A DNA stretch of 64,000 nt, from contig CAMVAT010000012.1 of assembly GCA_947165505.1 (NCBI GenBank), positions 1 through 64,000 of the forward strand, given 5' to 3'. Under the pieces are notes generated by a model. That model made no database searches. It was given only the letters and a program-made list of their open reading frames with translations, and was not told the origin of the DNA. The translations under genes were made by a program, and so were the position numbers. Shown here piece by piece: positions 45,365-53,127 of this stretch (position 1 is its first letter; the number at the start of each line of letters is the position of its first letter). Origin of the DNA: an uncultured Prevotellaceae bacterium (GTDB lineage Bacteria; Bacteroidota; Bacteroidia; Bacteroidales; Bacteroidaceae).

Positions 45365-46432
45365 ATGAATCAAAAAATAAGAATCAAGGACATTGCATTG
45401 CGGGCAGGAGTGTCCGTCGGAACGGTTGACCGTGTACTGCACAACAGGCCCAACATCTCGAAGTCGGCACGTGAAAAAGTGGAGAAAGCACTTCAGGAGA
45501 TGAACTATCAACCCAATATGTATGCCAGTGCATTAGCGTATAACCGTTCATATACGTTTTATTGCATGATGCCCAAGCATGCCTCTGAAGCCTATTGGGA
45601 AGAGATAGAAGAGGGAGCGATGCGAGCATGCGAAGCCCGTCGCGACTTTCACATCGACGTCAAGTTCATGTACTATACCAGGCTTGACGACAGAACATTT
45701 GTGTCGGCATATAAGAAATGCCTTGAGCTGTCGCCCGACGGGGTGGTGATCGTGCCATCCAAATTGGAAATCACACGCGATTTCACCAATATCCTACATG
45801 AGCGTAACATCCCCTTCGTGCTGCTCGACTCTTACATGCCTGATTTGCGTCCGCTGACGTTCTACGGTCAGGACTCACTCAGCAGCGGTTACTTTGCCGC
45901 CAAGATGCTGATGCTGCTGGCCGCCAACGAGACCGAGTTGATGTTGATGAAACTGACCCGCGAAGGCAGGGTGGCCAGCAAACAGCAAGACAACCGGGAG
46001 GTGGGATTCAAGCACTACATGAGCGACCATTTCCCTGATGTAAAGATACACGAAGTGCACTTGCCCTTAGAAGATGACGAGAAATCGACATACGATGACA
46101 TCTTGGAGCAATTCTTCTCATCACACCCTCATGTGCACCATTGCATCACGTTTTGCTCCAGAGCCCATATCGTTGGCGATTTCTTGTTGCGCACCAACCG
46201 GAGGCACATCCAGATTATGGGATACGATATGGTTCAGAAAAATGCCAGATGTCTGAGAGAGGGAAGCATCTCATTCCTCATCGCCCAGCACGCATACATG
46301 CAAGGTTATTATTGCATCGAGGCCTTATTCCGCGCCATTGTGCTCAAAGCACAGGTGCCCCCTGTCAACTATATGCCCATAGAGATCCTGACACTGGAGA
46401 ATGTGGATTTTTATCAGCGAACTATGATATAA
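45365..46432 (+). CDS. LacI-family transcriptional regulator
   Basis: A 355-residue protein. The N-terminal LacI helix-turn-helix and hinge are RIKDIALRAGVSVGTVDRVLHNRPNISKSAREKVEKAL. The remainder is a periplasmic-binding-protein-like sensor domain (KCLELSPDGVVIVPSKLEI, PFVLLDSYMPDLRPLTFYGQD, VGFKHYMSDHFPDVK). It is divergent from kdgK-eda and upstream of uxaA, so a hexuronate-pathway intermediate such as KDG is the likely effector. ATG 45365 was chosen by the domain start and by the promoter at 45326. Confidence 0.93.
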   Translation: MNQKIRIKDIALRAGVSVGTVDRVLHNRPNISKSAREKVEKALQEMNYQPNMYASALAYNRSYTFYCMMPKHASEAYWEEIEEGAMRACEARRDFHIDVKFMYYTRLDDRTFVSAYKKCLELSPDGVVIVPSKLEITRDFTNILHERNIPFVLLDSYMPDLRPLTFYGQDSLSSGYFAAKMLMLLAANETELMLMKLTREGRVASKQQDNREVGFKHYMSDHFPDVKIHEVHLPLEDDEKSTYDDILEQFFSSHPHVHHCITFCSRAHIVGDFLLRTNRRHIQIMGYDMVQKNARCLREGSISFLIAQHAYMQGYYCIEALFRAIVLKAQVPPVNYMPIEILTLENVDFYQRTMI

Positions 46433-46447
46433 AACTTAATTTACACT

Positions 46448-47944
46448 ATGAACAAATCAGCTTTTATCAAAATCAACCCCGCAGACTCGGTTGTAGTATG
46501 CCTTCGTGAATTAAAGAAAGGCGAGGTTATCGACGTGGATGGAAAGTCCATCGAAGTGCTGCAGGACACCCCTGCCGGACATAAGGTTCTCATTACCGAC
46601 AAAGCACAGGGAGATGACATTATTAAATATGGCTACCCCATCGGTCATGCCAAGGAGAATCTGCAGGCTGGCGCATGGGTCAATGAGAACAACCTGAAGA
46701 CCAACCTCTCCGGCACCCTGACTTACGAATATCACCCCGTGGATGAAAAACTGTCGATTGCGAATGAAAACCGCACCTTCATGGGCTACCAGCGGAAAAA
46801 CGGCGAGGTGGGCATCAGAAATGAGATATGGATCGTGCCGACGGTGGGATGCGTCAATGGTATAGCCGAGCGATTGGCTCAACAGTTGCGCGAAGAGACG
46901 AAGTGCGAAGGCATTGACGCCGTTTTCGCATGGCATCATAATTATGGCTGCTCACAGTTGAGCGGCGACCACGAAAACACCCGTAAAGTGCTGCGCGATA
47001 TCGTCTTGCATCCCAATGCTGGTGCGGTATTGGTGCTCGGTCTGGGATGTGAGAACAACCAGCCCGATGATTTCATGAAGATGCTGGGCGACTACGATAC
47101 CGATAGGATCAAACTGCTCGTTACACAGAAAGTGGACGGCGATGAAGTGGAGGCCGGCATGGAAATCCTGCGCGGGTTGTATCAGATTGCCAAAGAAGAC
47201 CGGCGCACCCCCTGCCCGTTGAACGAATTGCGCGTCGGCTTGAAATGCGGTGGCAGCGACGGATTCAGCGGCATCACAGCCAACCCGCTGGTGGGTGAGT
47301 TCTCCGACTACCTGGTGGCACAAGGCGGCACATCCGTATTGACAGAGGTGCCGGAAATGTTTGGAGCCGAAACGATTTTGATGAACCGTTGCGAGACACC
47401 AGAGTTGTTTGAGCAGACCGTCCATCTGATCAACGACTTCAAGGAATATTTCCTGAGCCATGGCGAACCTGTAGGCGAGAACCCCTCACCGGGAAATAAA
47501 GCCGGTGGCATATCCACCCTTGAAGACAAGGCCCTTGGCTGTACACAGAAGTGCGGCCGCGCCCCTGTCAGCGGTGTGATGATGTATGGCGACCGTTTAC
47601 AGCATAAGGGCTTGAACCTGCTTTCCGCACCTGGCAACGACTTGGTGGCAGCCACAGCCCTGGCTGCGTCGGGCTGTCAGATTGTTTTGTTTACTACGGG
47701 TCGCGGCACACCCTTTGGCACGTTTATACCGACCATGAAGATCTCCACCAACAGCAGTCTGTATGGCAGAAAATCCAATTGGATAGACTTCAATGCCGGC
47801 GAATTGGTTGAAGGGGTGTCTATGAGCGACTTGCTCCGCCGTTTCATTGATAAGATCGTAGCTGTTGCCAGTGGCGAACAGACACGCAATGAGGTGAACG
47901 GCTACCGGGAAATCTCCATCTTTAAGAACGGGGTGACCCTGTAG
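46448..47944 (+). CDS. uxaA: Altronate dehydratase
   Basis: A 498-residue enzyme that dehydrates D-altronate to 2-keto-3-deoxygluconate in galacturonate use. The N-terminal SAF-type domain (about 1-95; KINPADSVVVCLRELKKGEVI, GHKVLITDKAQGDDIIKYGYPIG) is followed by the UxaA core: GEVGIRNEIWIVPTVGCVNG, FAWHHNYGCSQLSGDHENT, GLKCGGSDGFSGITANP and GTPFGTFIPTMKISTN. Both domains are present, so it is the full-length form. It lies 15 bases after the LacI-type gene and supplies the substrate of KdgK. uxaB and uxaC are not in the window. Confidence 0.95.
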   Translation: MNKSAFIKINPADSVVVCLRELKKGEVIDVDGKSIEVLQDTPAGHKVLITDKAQGDDIIKYGYPIGHAKENLQAGAWVNENNLKTNLSGTLTYEYHPVDEKLSIANENRTFMGYQRKNGEVGIRNEIWIVPTVGCVNGIAERLAQQLREETKCEGIDAVFAWHHNYGCSQLSGDHENTRKVLRDIVLHPNAGAVLVLGLGCENNQPDDFMKMLGDYDTDRIKLLVTQKVDGDEVEAGMEILRGLYQIAKEDRRTPCPLNELRVGLKCGGSDGFSGITANPLVGEFSDYLVAQGGTSVLTEVPEMFGAETILMNRCETPELFEQTVHLINDFKEYFLSHGEPVGENPSPGNKAGGISTLEDKALGCTQKCGRAPVSGVMMYGDRLQHKGLNLLSAPGNDLVAATALAASGCQIVLFTTGRGTPFGTFIPTMKISTNSSLYGRKSNWIDFNAGELVEGVSMSDLLRRFIDKIVAVASGEQTRNEVNGYREISIFKNGVTL

Positions 47945-47960
47945 GTTCATGCGACCGATA

Positions 47961-47995
47961 TGGAGAGGGGCAACCCTCTCCACATTATTTTATAA
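47961..47995 (+). terminator. Hairpin after uxaA
   Basis: TGGAGAGGG pairs with CCCTCTCCA around a GCAA tetraloop, followed by CATTATTTTATAAG. The stem is strong but the T-tract weak. It may be a partial terminator or an mRNA-stabilising hairpin between uxaA and the antiporter gene. Confidence 0.55.
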
Positions 47996-48028
47996 GAATC
48001 ACTTCATTTTTTACGTCAATCATCTATT

Positions 48029-49312
48029 TTGAGCAACAAGAAAGGTTTATTTGCCCTCAGCCCTTTGTTTGTCTTCGCTGTCTTTTACTTGGTATCATCC
48101 ATCGCTGCGAACGACTTTTACAAGGTGCCTCTGACTGTCGCGTTCATGTTTGCCAGCATCTATGCGATAGCCATTTCGGGCGGTTTCCCTCTGGCCAAGC
48201 GCGTGGCCATGTATAGCAAGGGCGCCGGCACAGACAACCTCATCTTGATGTTATGGATATTCGTCATGGCCGGCTCTTTCGCCCAGGCGGCAAAAGATAT
48301 CGGATGCGTTGACGCGACGGTTAACACCATACTCCATGCCTTGCCCGACGGGATGATACTGCCGGGGCTGTTCCTTGCTTCGTGTGTCATCTCTCTGTCT
48401 GTCGGCACCAGCGTAGGCACCATTGTGGCGCTCACCCCTATTGCTGTCGGCATAGCCGGCTCTACGGGCGGCGAAGTTCCGTTGTTTGCCGCAGTGGTGA
48501 TTGGCGGCTCTTTCTTTGGCGATAATTTATCATTCATCTCTGACACCACGATTGCTGCCACGTCAACACAGGGTTGCAATATGAGAGACAAATTCAGGGT
48601 CAACTATAAGATAGTCACTCCCATCGCCTTCGTTGTATTAGTGCTTTATGCCTTCATGGGGTCCGACATACAAGCTCCGGCCGACATCCCCCCCATCGAC
48701 ATTGTCAAGTTCATCCCCTATCTGCTGGTCTTGATTACCGCTCTGATGGGCATGAATGTGATGGCAGTGCTGACGATCGGCATCCTCGCAACGGGTGTGA
48801 TAGGATTCTTGACGGGTGCCATGGATTTTTATGTCTGGTTGGGCTCGATGGGCAGTGGCATTACTTCTATGGGCGAATTGATTATCATCACCATGATGGC
48901 AGGTGGTCTGCTGGAGATGATCAAGGCGAATGGCGGCATCGACTATTTGATACAGAAGATGACCTCGCATGTCAATTCTAAGAGAGGCGCCGAACTGTCG
49001 GTATCCGCATTGGTATGCTTTGTCAATATCTGTACCGCCAACAATACCGTAGCCATTCTGACCGTAGGTGGCATCGTAAAAGAGATAGGCGACCGTTACG
49101 GCCTTGACAACCGTAAATGCGCCAGCATCTTAGATACCGCTTCATGCTGTATCCAAGGAATGCTGCCATACGGTGCGCAACTGCTCATGGCCGCAGGCCT
49201 GGCGGCGGTGAGTCCAGTCGAGTTTTTGCCTTACCTCTATTATCCCATGGGCATTGGCTTAGCCGTCATTTTGTCTGTTGTCTTTAGATACCCCAAAAGA
49301 TATTCCACCTAA
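48029..49312 (+). CDS. NhaC-family sodium/proton antiporter
   Basis: A 427-residue membrane protein with 10 or more hydrophobic helices. Blocks such as LFLASCVISLSVGTSVGTIVALTPIAVGIAG and VVIGGSFFGDNLSFISDTTIAATSTQGC match the NhaC antiporter family, including the Gly-Asp-Asn and Ser-Asp-Thr-Thr motifs, with VNICTANNTVAI toward the C-terminus. The start appears to be TTG at 48029; no in-frame ATG occurs before the first helices. It follows uxaA, so it may handle ion balance during hexuronate uptake, or transport a related substrate. Confidence 0.87.
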   Translation: MSNKKGLFALSPLFVFAVFYLVSSIAANDFYKVPLTVAFMFASIYAIAISGGFPLAKRVAMYSKGAGTDNLILMLWIFVMAGSFAQAAKDIGCVDATVNTILHALPDGMILPGLFLASCVISLSVGTSVGTIVALTPIAVGIAGSTGGEVPLFAAVVIGGSFFGDNLSFISDTTIAATSTQGCNMRDKFRVNYKIVTPIAFVVLVLYAFMGSDIQAPADIPPIDIVKFIPYLLVLITALMGMNVMAVLTIGILATGVIGFLTGAMDFYVWLGSMGSGITSMGELIIITMMAGGLLEMIKANGGIDYLIQKMTSHVNSKRGAELSVSALVCFVNICTANNTVAILTVGGIVKEIGDRYGLDNRKCASILDTASCCIQGMLPYGAQLLMAAGLAAVSPVEFLPYLYYPMGIGLAVILSVVFRYPKRYST

Positions 49313-49322
49313 CACCCCTCTG

Positions 49323-50135
49323 ATGATGGACATAATACTATACACTTTCTTGCAGTTATTGCGTTCCGGCTCGTTCGGACTGCCAGCGCGAGTGCGCCCC
49401 CTCTCACACTATAAGTGGATGAAAATGACCGAATTGACCCGTCTGCATGACGTGGCCGATTTCATCTGGAATGGAGTGCAGCGGCAGGCCGCCACTCCGA
49501 CAATGAACATCCCTGACCAGCCACGCAATGAGATAGCCAGATGGGCTGGTGCCGCACGTCCGTCGATGTCAGACCGTTATCCTCTCTCTTCCGCCACATT
49601 GCCTGGGAAAAGAGTGAACCAACGGCTGCAAGCAATCAAAAACGAGAGCCAATCAAAAGATGTAACACGTGAAACGTTACTGATTTTCTCGCTCTTGACT
49701 CATAATACCGAGCGTATGCTCAACACCGGGTTTCATCTGCGCGGTCTGATAGACCTCGGGGTGGCTTTGCGTGCCATTGGCGACAAGGTGGACTATGTGC
49801 TACTGGACAAATGGATAGACCAGACCGCCATGCGGCGTATGGCGCAACTTCAAGCCGGCATTCTTATCGACCTATTTGATTTTGAGGCCGACGAATTCCC
49901 GTTTATGCACAGAAAAGAAAAAAACGCCGGTCTGTTGGCTGTCAGGTGCATACCACATATCCAGGTGCTCAGCGGTCTGGGCGACGAGCAGGTGGAGGGG
50001 TATATGAATGACAACAAAAGACGTTTGTCAAAAGGCATTCATCGCATGGGCATCTATTTCCGTTACGCTCCGGCAGGCAGCATCAAAAGTATGCTCAACA
50101 GCATGGCCGACGGACTGTCTCAAATAGAAGAATAA
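49323..50135 (+). CDS. Nucleotidyltransferase-like protein (NTP_transf_5 type) lacking the catalytic core
   Basis: A 270-residue soluble protein. Its N-terminus (MMDIILYTFLQLLRSGSFG... YKWMKMTELTRLHDVADFIWNG) resembles the opening helices of the uncharacterised NTP_transf_5 family, and residues about 135-200 (RMLNTGFHLRGLIDLGVALRAI...LLDKWIDQTAM) resemble the family's later helical part with its LRQLCD-like motif. The expected G-S and D-x-D active-site strands between these are not present. Instead there is a short Ser/Arg-rich linker. It starts 10 bases after the NhaC-family gene. The assignment is from recalled family patterns and needs a profile search. Confidence 0.6.
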   Translation: MMDIILYTFLQLLRSGSFGLPARVRPLSHYKWMKMTELTRLHDVADFIWNGVQRQAATPTMNIPDQPRNEIARWAGAARPSMSDRYPLSSATLPGKRVNQRLQAIKNESQSKDVTRETLLIFSLLTHNTERMLNTGFHLRGLIDLGVALRAIGDKVDYVLLDKWIDQTAMRRMAQLQAGILIDLFDFEADEFPFMHRKEKNAGLLAVRCIPHIQVLSGLGDEQVEGYMNDNKRRLSKGIHRMGIYFRYAPAGSIKSMLNSMADGLSQIEE

Positions 50136-50210
50136 TACGTGAAAAAAGATTAAATTATCACTTTTCATCTCAAATAGTTCATTTCATATCTGAAAATCCT
50201 TTTTTTTTCG

Positions 50211-50218
50211 TATCTTTG
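50211..50218 (+). promoter_or_regulatory. -7 box TATCTTTG of the zinc-ribbon gene
   Basis: TATCTTTG matches TAnnTTTG and lies 75 bases before the ATG at 50294, placing the structured element at 50225-50281 within the leader RNA. Confidence 0.6.
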
Positions 50219-50224
50219 CATTCG

Positions 50225-50281
50225 ATTAAGCGGATGACTTGAACCAATGGGTGTCTTGCCATTCGCGTATCATCGCTTAAT
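50225..50281 (+). ncRNA. Structured 5' leader element of the zinc-ribbon gene
   Basis: ATTAAGC (50225-50231) pairs with GCTTAAT (50275-50281). After a bulged G, GATGA pairs with TCATC, giving 12 pairs. Inside, AATGG (50246-50250) pairs with CCATT (50259-50263) around an eight-base loop. The element ends 12 bases before the ATG and may control translation. No known family was recognised. Confidence 0.5.
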
Positions 50282-50293
50282 GGAGTTCAAAAA

Positions 50294-52198
50294 ATGGCAA
50301 AAATAAAATGCCCTGAATGTGGCAATATGATTGACGAGAAAGCGATAGAGTGCCCGGTATGTGGCACAAAAATCGCTGAGAATATCGTCAGATGTGATCA
50401 TTGCGGTGAAGTCTTCTTCAAGGATGATGGACTTTGCCCCAATTGTCACCGTCCGCCCAAAAAAACGGGAAAGAACAAGACGAATCAGCAGACAGCGCAA
50501 GAGAATACGAAAAAAGAAATACAAACTCCCAGCACCAAGACACAAGAACTTACTGCGTCTGTTGCCGTTGTCTCGAAAGATGAGCCAGAGGGTCCTAATC
50601 CCGAACAGCCAGAAGAGGAACAACCTAACGAGATGGTGGCAGACGCATCACAGGGCGATACACCCACACAAGCCGAGGAGGAAGCCACAGACACAGACAA
50701 TTCGTCGAACGAGGATGAGGACAACGAGAGCAAACCTGTCAAACAGCCGTTTAAACTCAAGGTGGTGCCTATGCTCGTGTCTGTAGCCATCGCTGCCATT
50801 ATCGGACTTGTCAGCATCTATTTCTATCGCGACTCGAAAATCGCCAAAGAAGTGTTAGCCTATCAATTGGCAATCGGAAGTACAGACACCCTCGAACTCC
50901 AGCATTTTTTATCGCAGTACGCTGATGCATCCTTAGAGCGCAAAGACAGCATCAAGATGCGCCTGCAATATCTGCAAGAGGAAAACCGCTCTTGGGGGCA
51001 GGTGCTGGCTGAAAAAACAAAAGAGCACGTCGGCAATTATATCCAGTCCTTTCCCGACGGTGCTCATTTCAATGAAGCGCAAACGGTCATGGACTCGATA
51101 GACTGGGCTGCAGCAGCGTCGGCCAATACGGCTTTAGCTTATCATGAGTACCTGAAGGAGCATGCCGACGGCGTGCACGCCACAGAAGCAAAGACCCGTA
51201 TCTACGGCAGCCACATGGATGTGGTTGAACCGGAAGAAAAAGGGTTGGTGATTCAGTCGCTCAACGCTTTTTTCACAGCTGTCAACAAACACGACAAAGA
51301 GCAATTTAGGCAATCACTGCACTCACGTATCGTCTCTTTTATGGGTACGGAGTCGCCAACGGCCGGTGAAGCCGTCGCTTGGCTTGACCGGCAATATGCG
51401 GATGGAGTGCAAAGCATCAACTGGACGCTCAACGACCAGAGCACCATCACCAAAAAGAAATCAGACATCGCCGCTTATGAATATAAGGTGGAAATTGGTG
51501 GTATGATGGATATGCTGAAAAACGGCAACGCCACTCAAGACCGATATAAGATAACGGCACGCATGACACCCGACGGTAAAATCTCTTCGGTCGCCATGGT
51601 CAAACATGTGCCACAAGAAGGCGAGGCAGCCAAAAGCAACTCCTCAAGCGCCGACAAACCGAAGCCATCGTCATCCAGCACGACTTCAAGCGGCTCGTCG
51701 AACTCAAAGCCCAGTAATAGCACGAGCTCGAAACCAGCTACAAATACGAAGCCGTCGTCCAGCAGCAAGCCATCCAGTTCAAATACTAAGCCAAGTAGCC
51801 AACCCAAAAAGTCAAACACGTCTGGCTCGAAGACAAATACCTCGTCAAAACCCAGTTCGTCGAACAAAAATAACTCGAATTCGAATAAGTCGAACACGAA
51901 GCCGGCCACAAAGACCAACAGCAGCAACGCGTCGAAACCTGCAAACAATAAGAGCAATACGTCGAAACAGACAAGCAGCAAGAGCAATACGTCAAATAAG
52001 AGCAATACCACCAAGCAAAATAAGACAAGTACACCCGCCAAAAGTTCAAGCACTTCGAATACATCGAAAAAGACGACGACTTCCGGGAAGACCAATAACA
52101 GCTCATCAAAGAAAAGCAACTCGACATCAAACTCTTCCAATAAAAGCAGCAGCAAAAAAACGACAACAAAGAGTTCAAATACCCAAAATAAGAAATAG
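50294..52198 (+). CDS. Zinc-ribbon membrane protein with long Ser/Lys/Asn/Thr tail
   Basis: A 634-residue protein. Two N-terminal zinc ribbons are present (CPECGNMIDEKAIECPVCG and CDHCGEVFFKDDGLCPNC), then an acidic linker (about 85-150) and one membrane helix at about 157-176 (VPMLVSVAIAAIIGLVSIYF). A helical region (180-310) and an NTF2-like domain (about 318-440; VIQSLNAFFTAVNKHDKEQF) follow. The last 185 residues are almost only Ser, Lys, Asn, Thr and Pro in irregular short repeats. The ribbons should be cytosolic and the rest periplasmic. The function is unknown. The tail could span the peptidoglycan or act as a flexible surface linker. A 21-bp inverted repeat covers its stop codon. Confidence 0.82.
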   Translation: MAKIKCPECGNMIDEKAIECPVCGTKIAENIVRCDHCGEVFFKDDGLCPNCHRPPKKTGKNKTNQQTAQENTKKEIQTPSTKTQELTASVAVVSKDEPEGPNPEQPEEEQPNEMVADASQGDTPTQAEEEATDTDNSSNEDEDNESKPVKQPFKLKVVPMLVSVAIAAIIGLVSIYFYRDSKIAKEVLAYQLAIGSTDTLELQHFLSQYADASLERKDSIKMRLQYLQEENRSWGQVLAEKTKEHVGNYIQSFPDGAHFNEAQTVMDSIDWAAAASANTALAYHEYLKEHADGVHATEAKTRIYGSHMDVVEPEEKGLVIQSLNAFFTAVNKHDKEQFRQSLHSRIVSFMGTESPTAGEAVAWLDRQYADGVQSINWTLNDQSTITKKKSDIAAYEYKVEIGGMMDMLKNGNATQDRYKITARMTPDGKISSVAMVKHVPQEGEAAKSNSSSADKPKPSSSSTTSSGSSNSKPSNSTSSKPATNTKPSSSSKPSSSNTKPSSQPKKSNTSGSKTNTSSKPSSSNKNNSNSNKSNTKPATKTNSSNASKPANNKSNTSKQTSSKSNTSNKSNTTKQNKTSTPAKSSSTSNTSKKTTTSGKTNNSSSKKSNSTSNSSNKSSSKKTTTKSSNTQNKK

Positions 52199-52237
52199 CA
52201 GAAGAGGTGCCGCAAAGCACCTCTTCTGCTATTTCTT
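52190..52237. terminator. Bidirectional terminator with 21-bp perfect stem
   Basis: Bases 52190-52210 pair without mismatch with 52217-52237 around the loop CGCAAA. The stem contains the TAG stop of the zinc-ribbon gene and serves the convergent dnaJ-like gene as well. Confidence 0.85.
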
Positions 52238-52254
52238 GAAGTGATGGAAAATGG

Positions 52255-52887
52255 TTAAGCCATTTTCATCTGCAATAACAATTCCTTTTGTCGTTCAGAC
52301 AGATGTTCTGGCAGCATCACCTCGTAGGTGACAATCAGGTCGCCAGCTACTCCGTTAGCCCCTACCCTGCCCTTTCCTCTGATTTTCACTTTCATGCCGT
52401 TTTGGGTCACGGGTTTCACCTTCAACTTCAACTTTGTGCCATCAGACAATGCGATGATGATGTCGCCACCGAGCAGAGCCGTGTACATATCTATCTTGAC
52501 CGTCGCCGACAAATCATTATTGACACTACGCGGAGAATGACCGCCAAAAATGCTTTCGAAAAAACTGCTAAAACCTTTGCCGCCAAAGTCGCCTAAGTCA
52601 ATGCCGTCAAAAGGTGAACCAGTAAATGTCGATGAGCCGCGGGTTTGTTCAAAAGCCTCAGCGTCCCGCCAACGCTCACCATATTGGTCGTATTTCTTGC
52701 GTTTGTCAGGGTCTTTGATGACTTCGTATGCCTCATTGAGCGCTTGAAACTTAGCCTTGGCTTTCGGGTCGTCCGGATGCAAATCGGGATGAAACAGTTT
52801 CGCCCGTTTCAAATATGCTTTTTTCACATCAGATTGGGGGATGTCTTTATTTACCCCTAAAATCTTGTAATAATCAACAAATGCCAT
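52255..52887 (-). CDS. Short DnaJ-like co-chaperone
   Basis: A 210-residue J-domain protein. The J domain (residues 4-70, DYYKILGVNKDIPQSDVKKAYL) has the HPD motif (FHPDLHPDD) that stimulates DnaK. A Gly/Phe-rich linker follows (DLGDFGGKGFSSFFESIFGG), then one substrate-binding beta domain (LSATVKIDMYTALLGGDIII...KVKIRGKGRVGANGVAGDLIVTYEV). CbpA and DnaJ have two such domains and about 300-380 residues, so this is a reduced type B protein. No zinc-finger (CxxCxGxG) region is present. It stands alone, tail-to-tail with the zinc-ribbon gene and divergent from rpsA. Confidence 0.92.
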   Translation of the reverse strand: MAFVDYYKILGVNKDIPQSDVKKAYLKRAKLFHPDLHPDDPKAKAKFQALNEAYEVIKDPDKRKKYDQYGERWRDAEAFEQTRGSSTFTGSPFDGIDLGDFGGKGFSSFFESIFGGHSPRSVNNDLSATVKIDMYTALLGGDIIIALSDGTKLKLKVKPVTQNGMKVKIRGKGRVGANGVAGDLIVTYEVMLPEHLSERQKELLLQMKMA

Positions 52888-53033
52888 ATCTTGTCCTCCA
52901 TTTTTTTACTAATTTACGTGCAAAAAACATGCCTACTAGACATCTTGTTGGTTAATTCTTGTTAAAGAGGAAGTATCATGAATTATTTTCAAAAAAAATC
53001 AGAATTAAATGCTTGTATTACAATGATTTTTTG

Positions 53034-53041
53034 TAATTTTG
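53034..53041 (+). promoter_or_regulatory. -7 box TAATTTTG of rpsA
   Basis: TAATTTTG, with CTTG 18 bases upstream as a weak -33 element. It predicts a leader of about 80 bases that carries two hairpins. Confidence 0.65.
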
Positions 53042-53100
53042 CACCCGATTTTGCGCATTCCGCATCAATGCGGGTGCCTCAATATAAAGTCTAACTTTAT
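53041..53100 (+). promoter_or_regulatory. Structured rpsA leader, possible autoregulatory site
   Basis: GCACCCG (53041-53047) pairs with CGGGTGC (53071-53077), enclosing TGCG/CGCA around CATTC. A second hairpin ATAAAGT/ACTTTAT (53084-53100) follows. Ribosomal protein S1 represses its own mRNA in E. coli by binding the leader, so a similar role is plausible here but unproven. Confidence 0.5.
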
Positions 53101-53127
53101 TAATTTCTTTATTTTTTAATTAATTTT

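Noticed and set aside
51640..52198. A possible CRISPR or tandem-repeat array
   Set aside because: The repeated look comes from Ser/Lys/Asn codons. Repeat units are irregular and there are no equal-length repeats with unique spacers. No CRISPR array was seen elsewhere in the window.
51535..52215. A 226-residue, highly hydrophobic Leu/Phe/Val frame on the minus strand
   Set aside because: It is the antisense reading of the Ser/Lys/Asn/Thr tail of the zinc-ribbon gene. The low complexity comes from that tail and not from a membrane protein.
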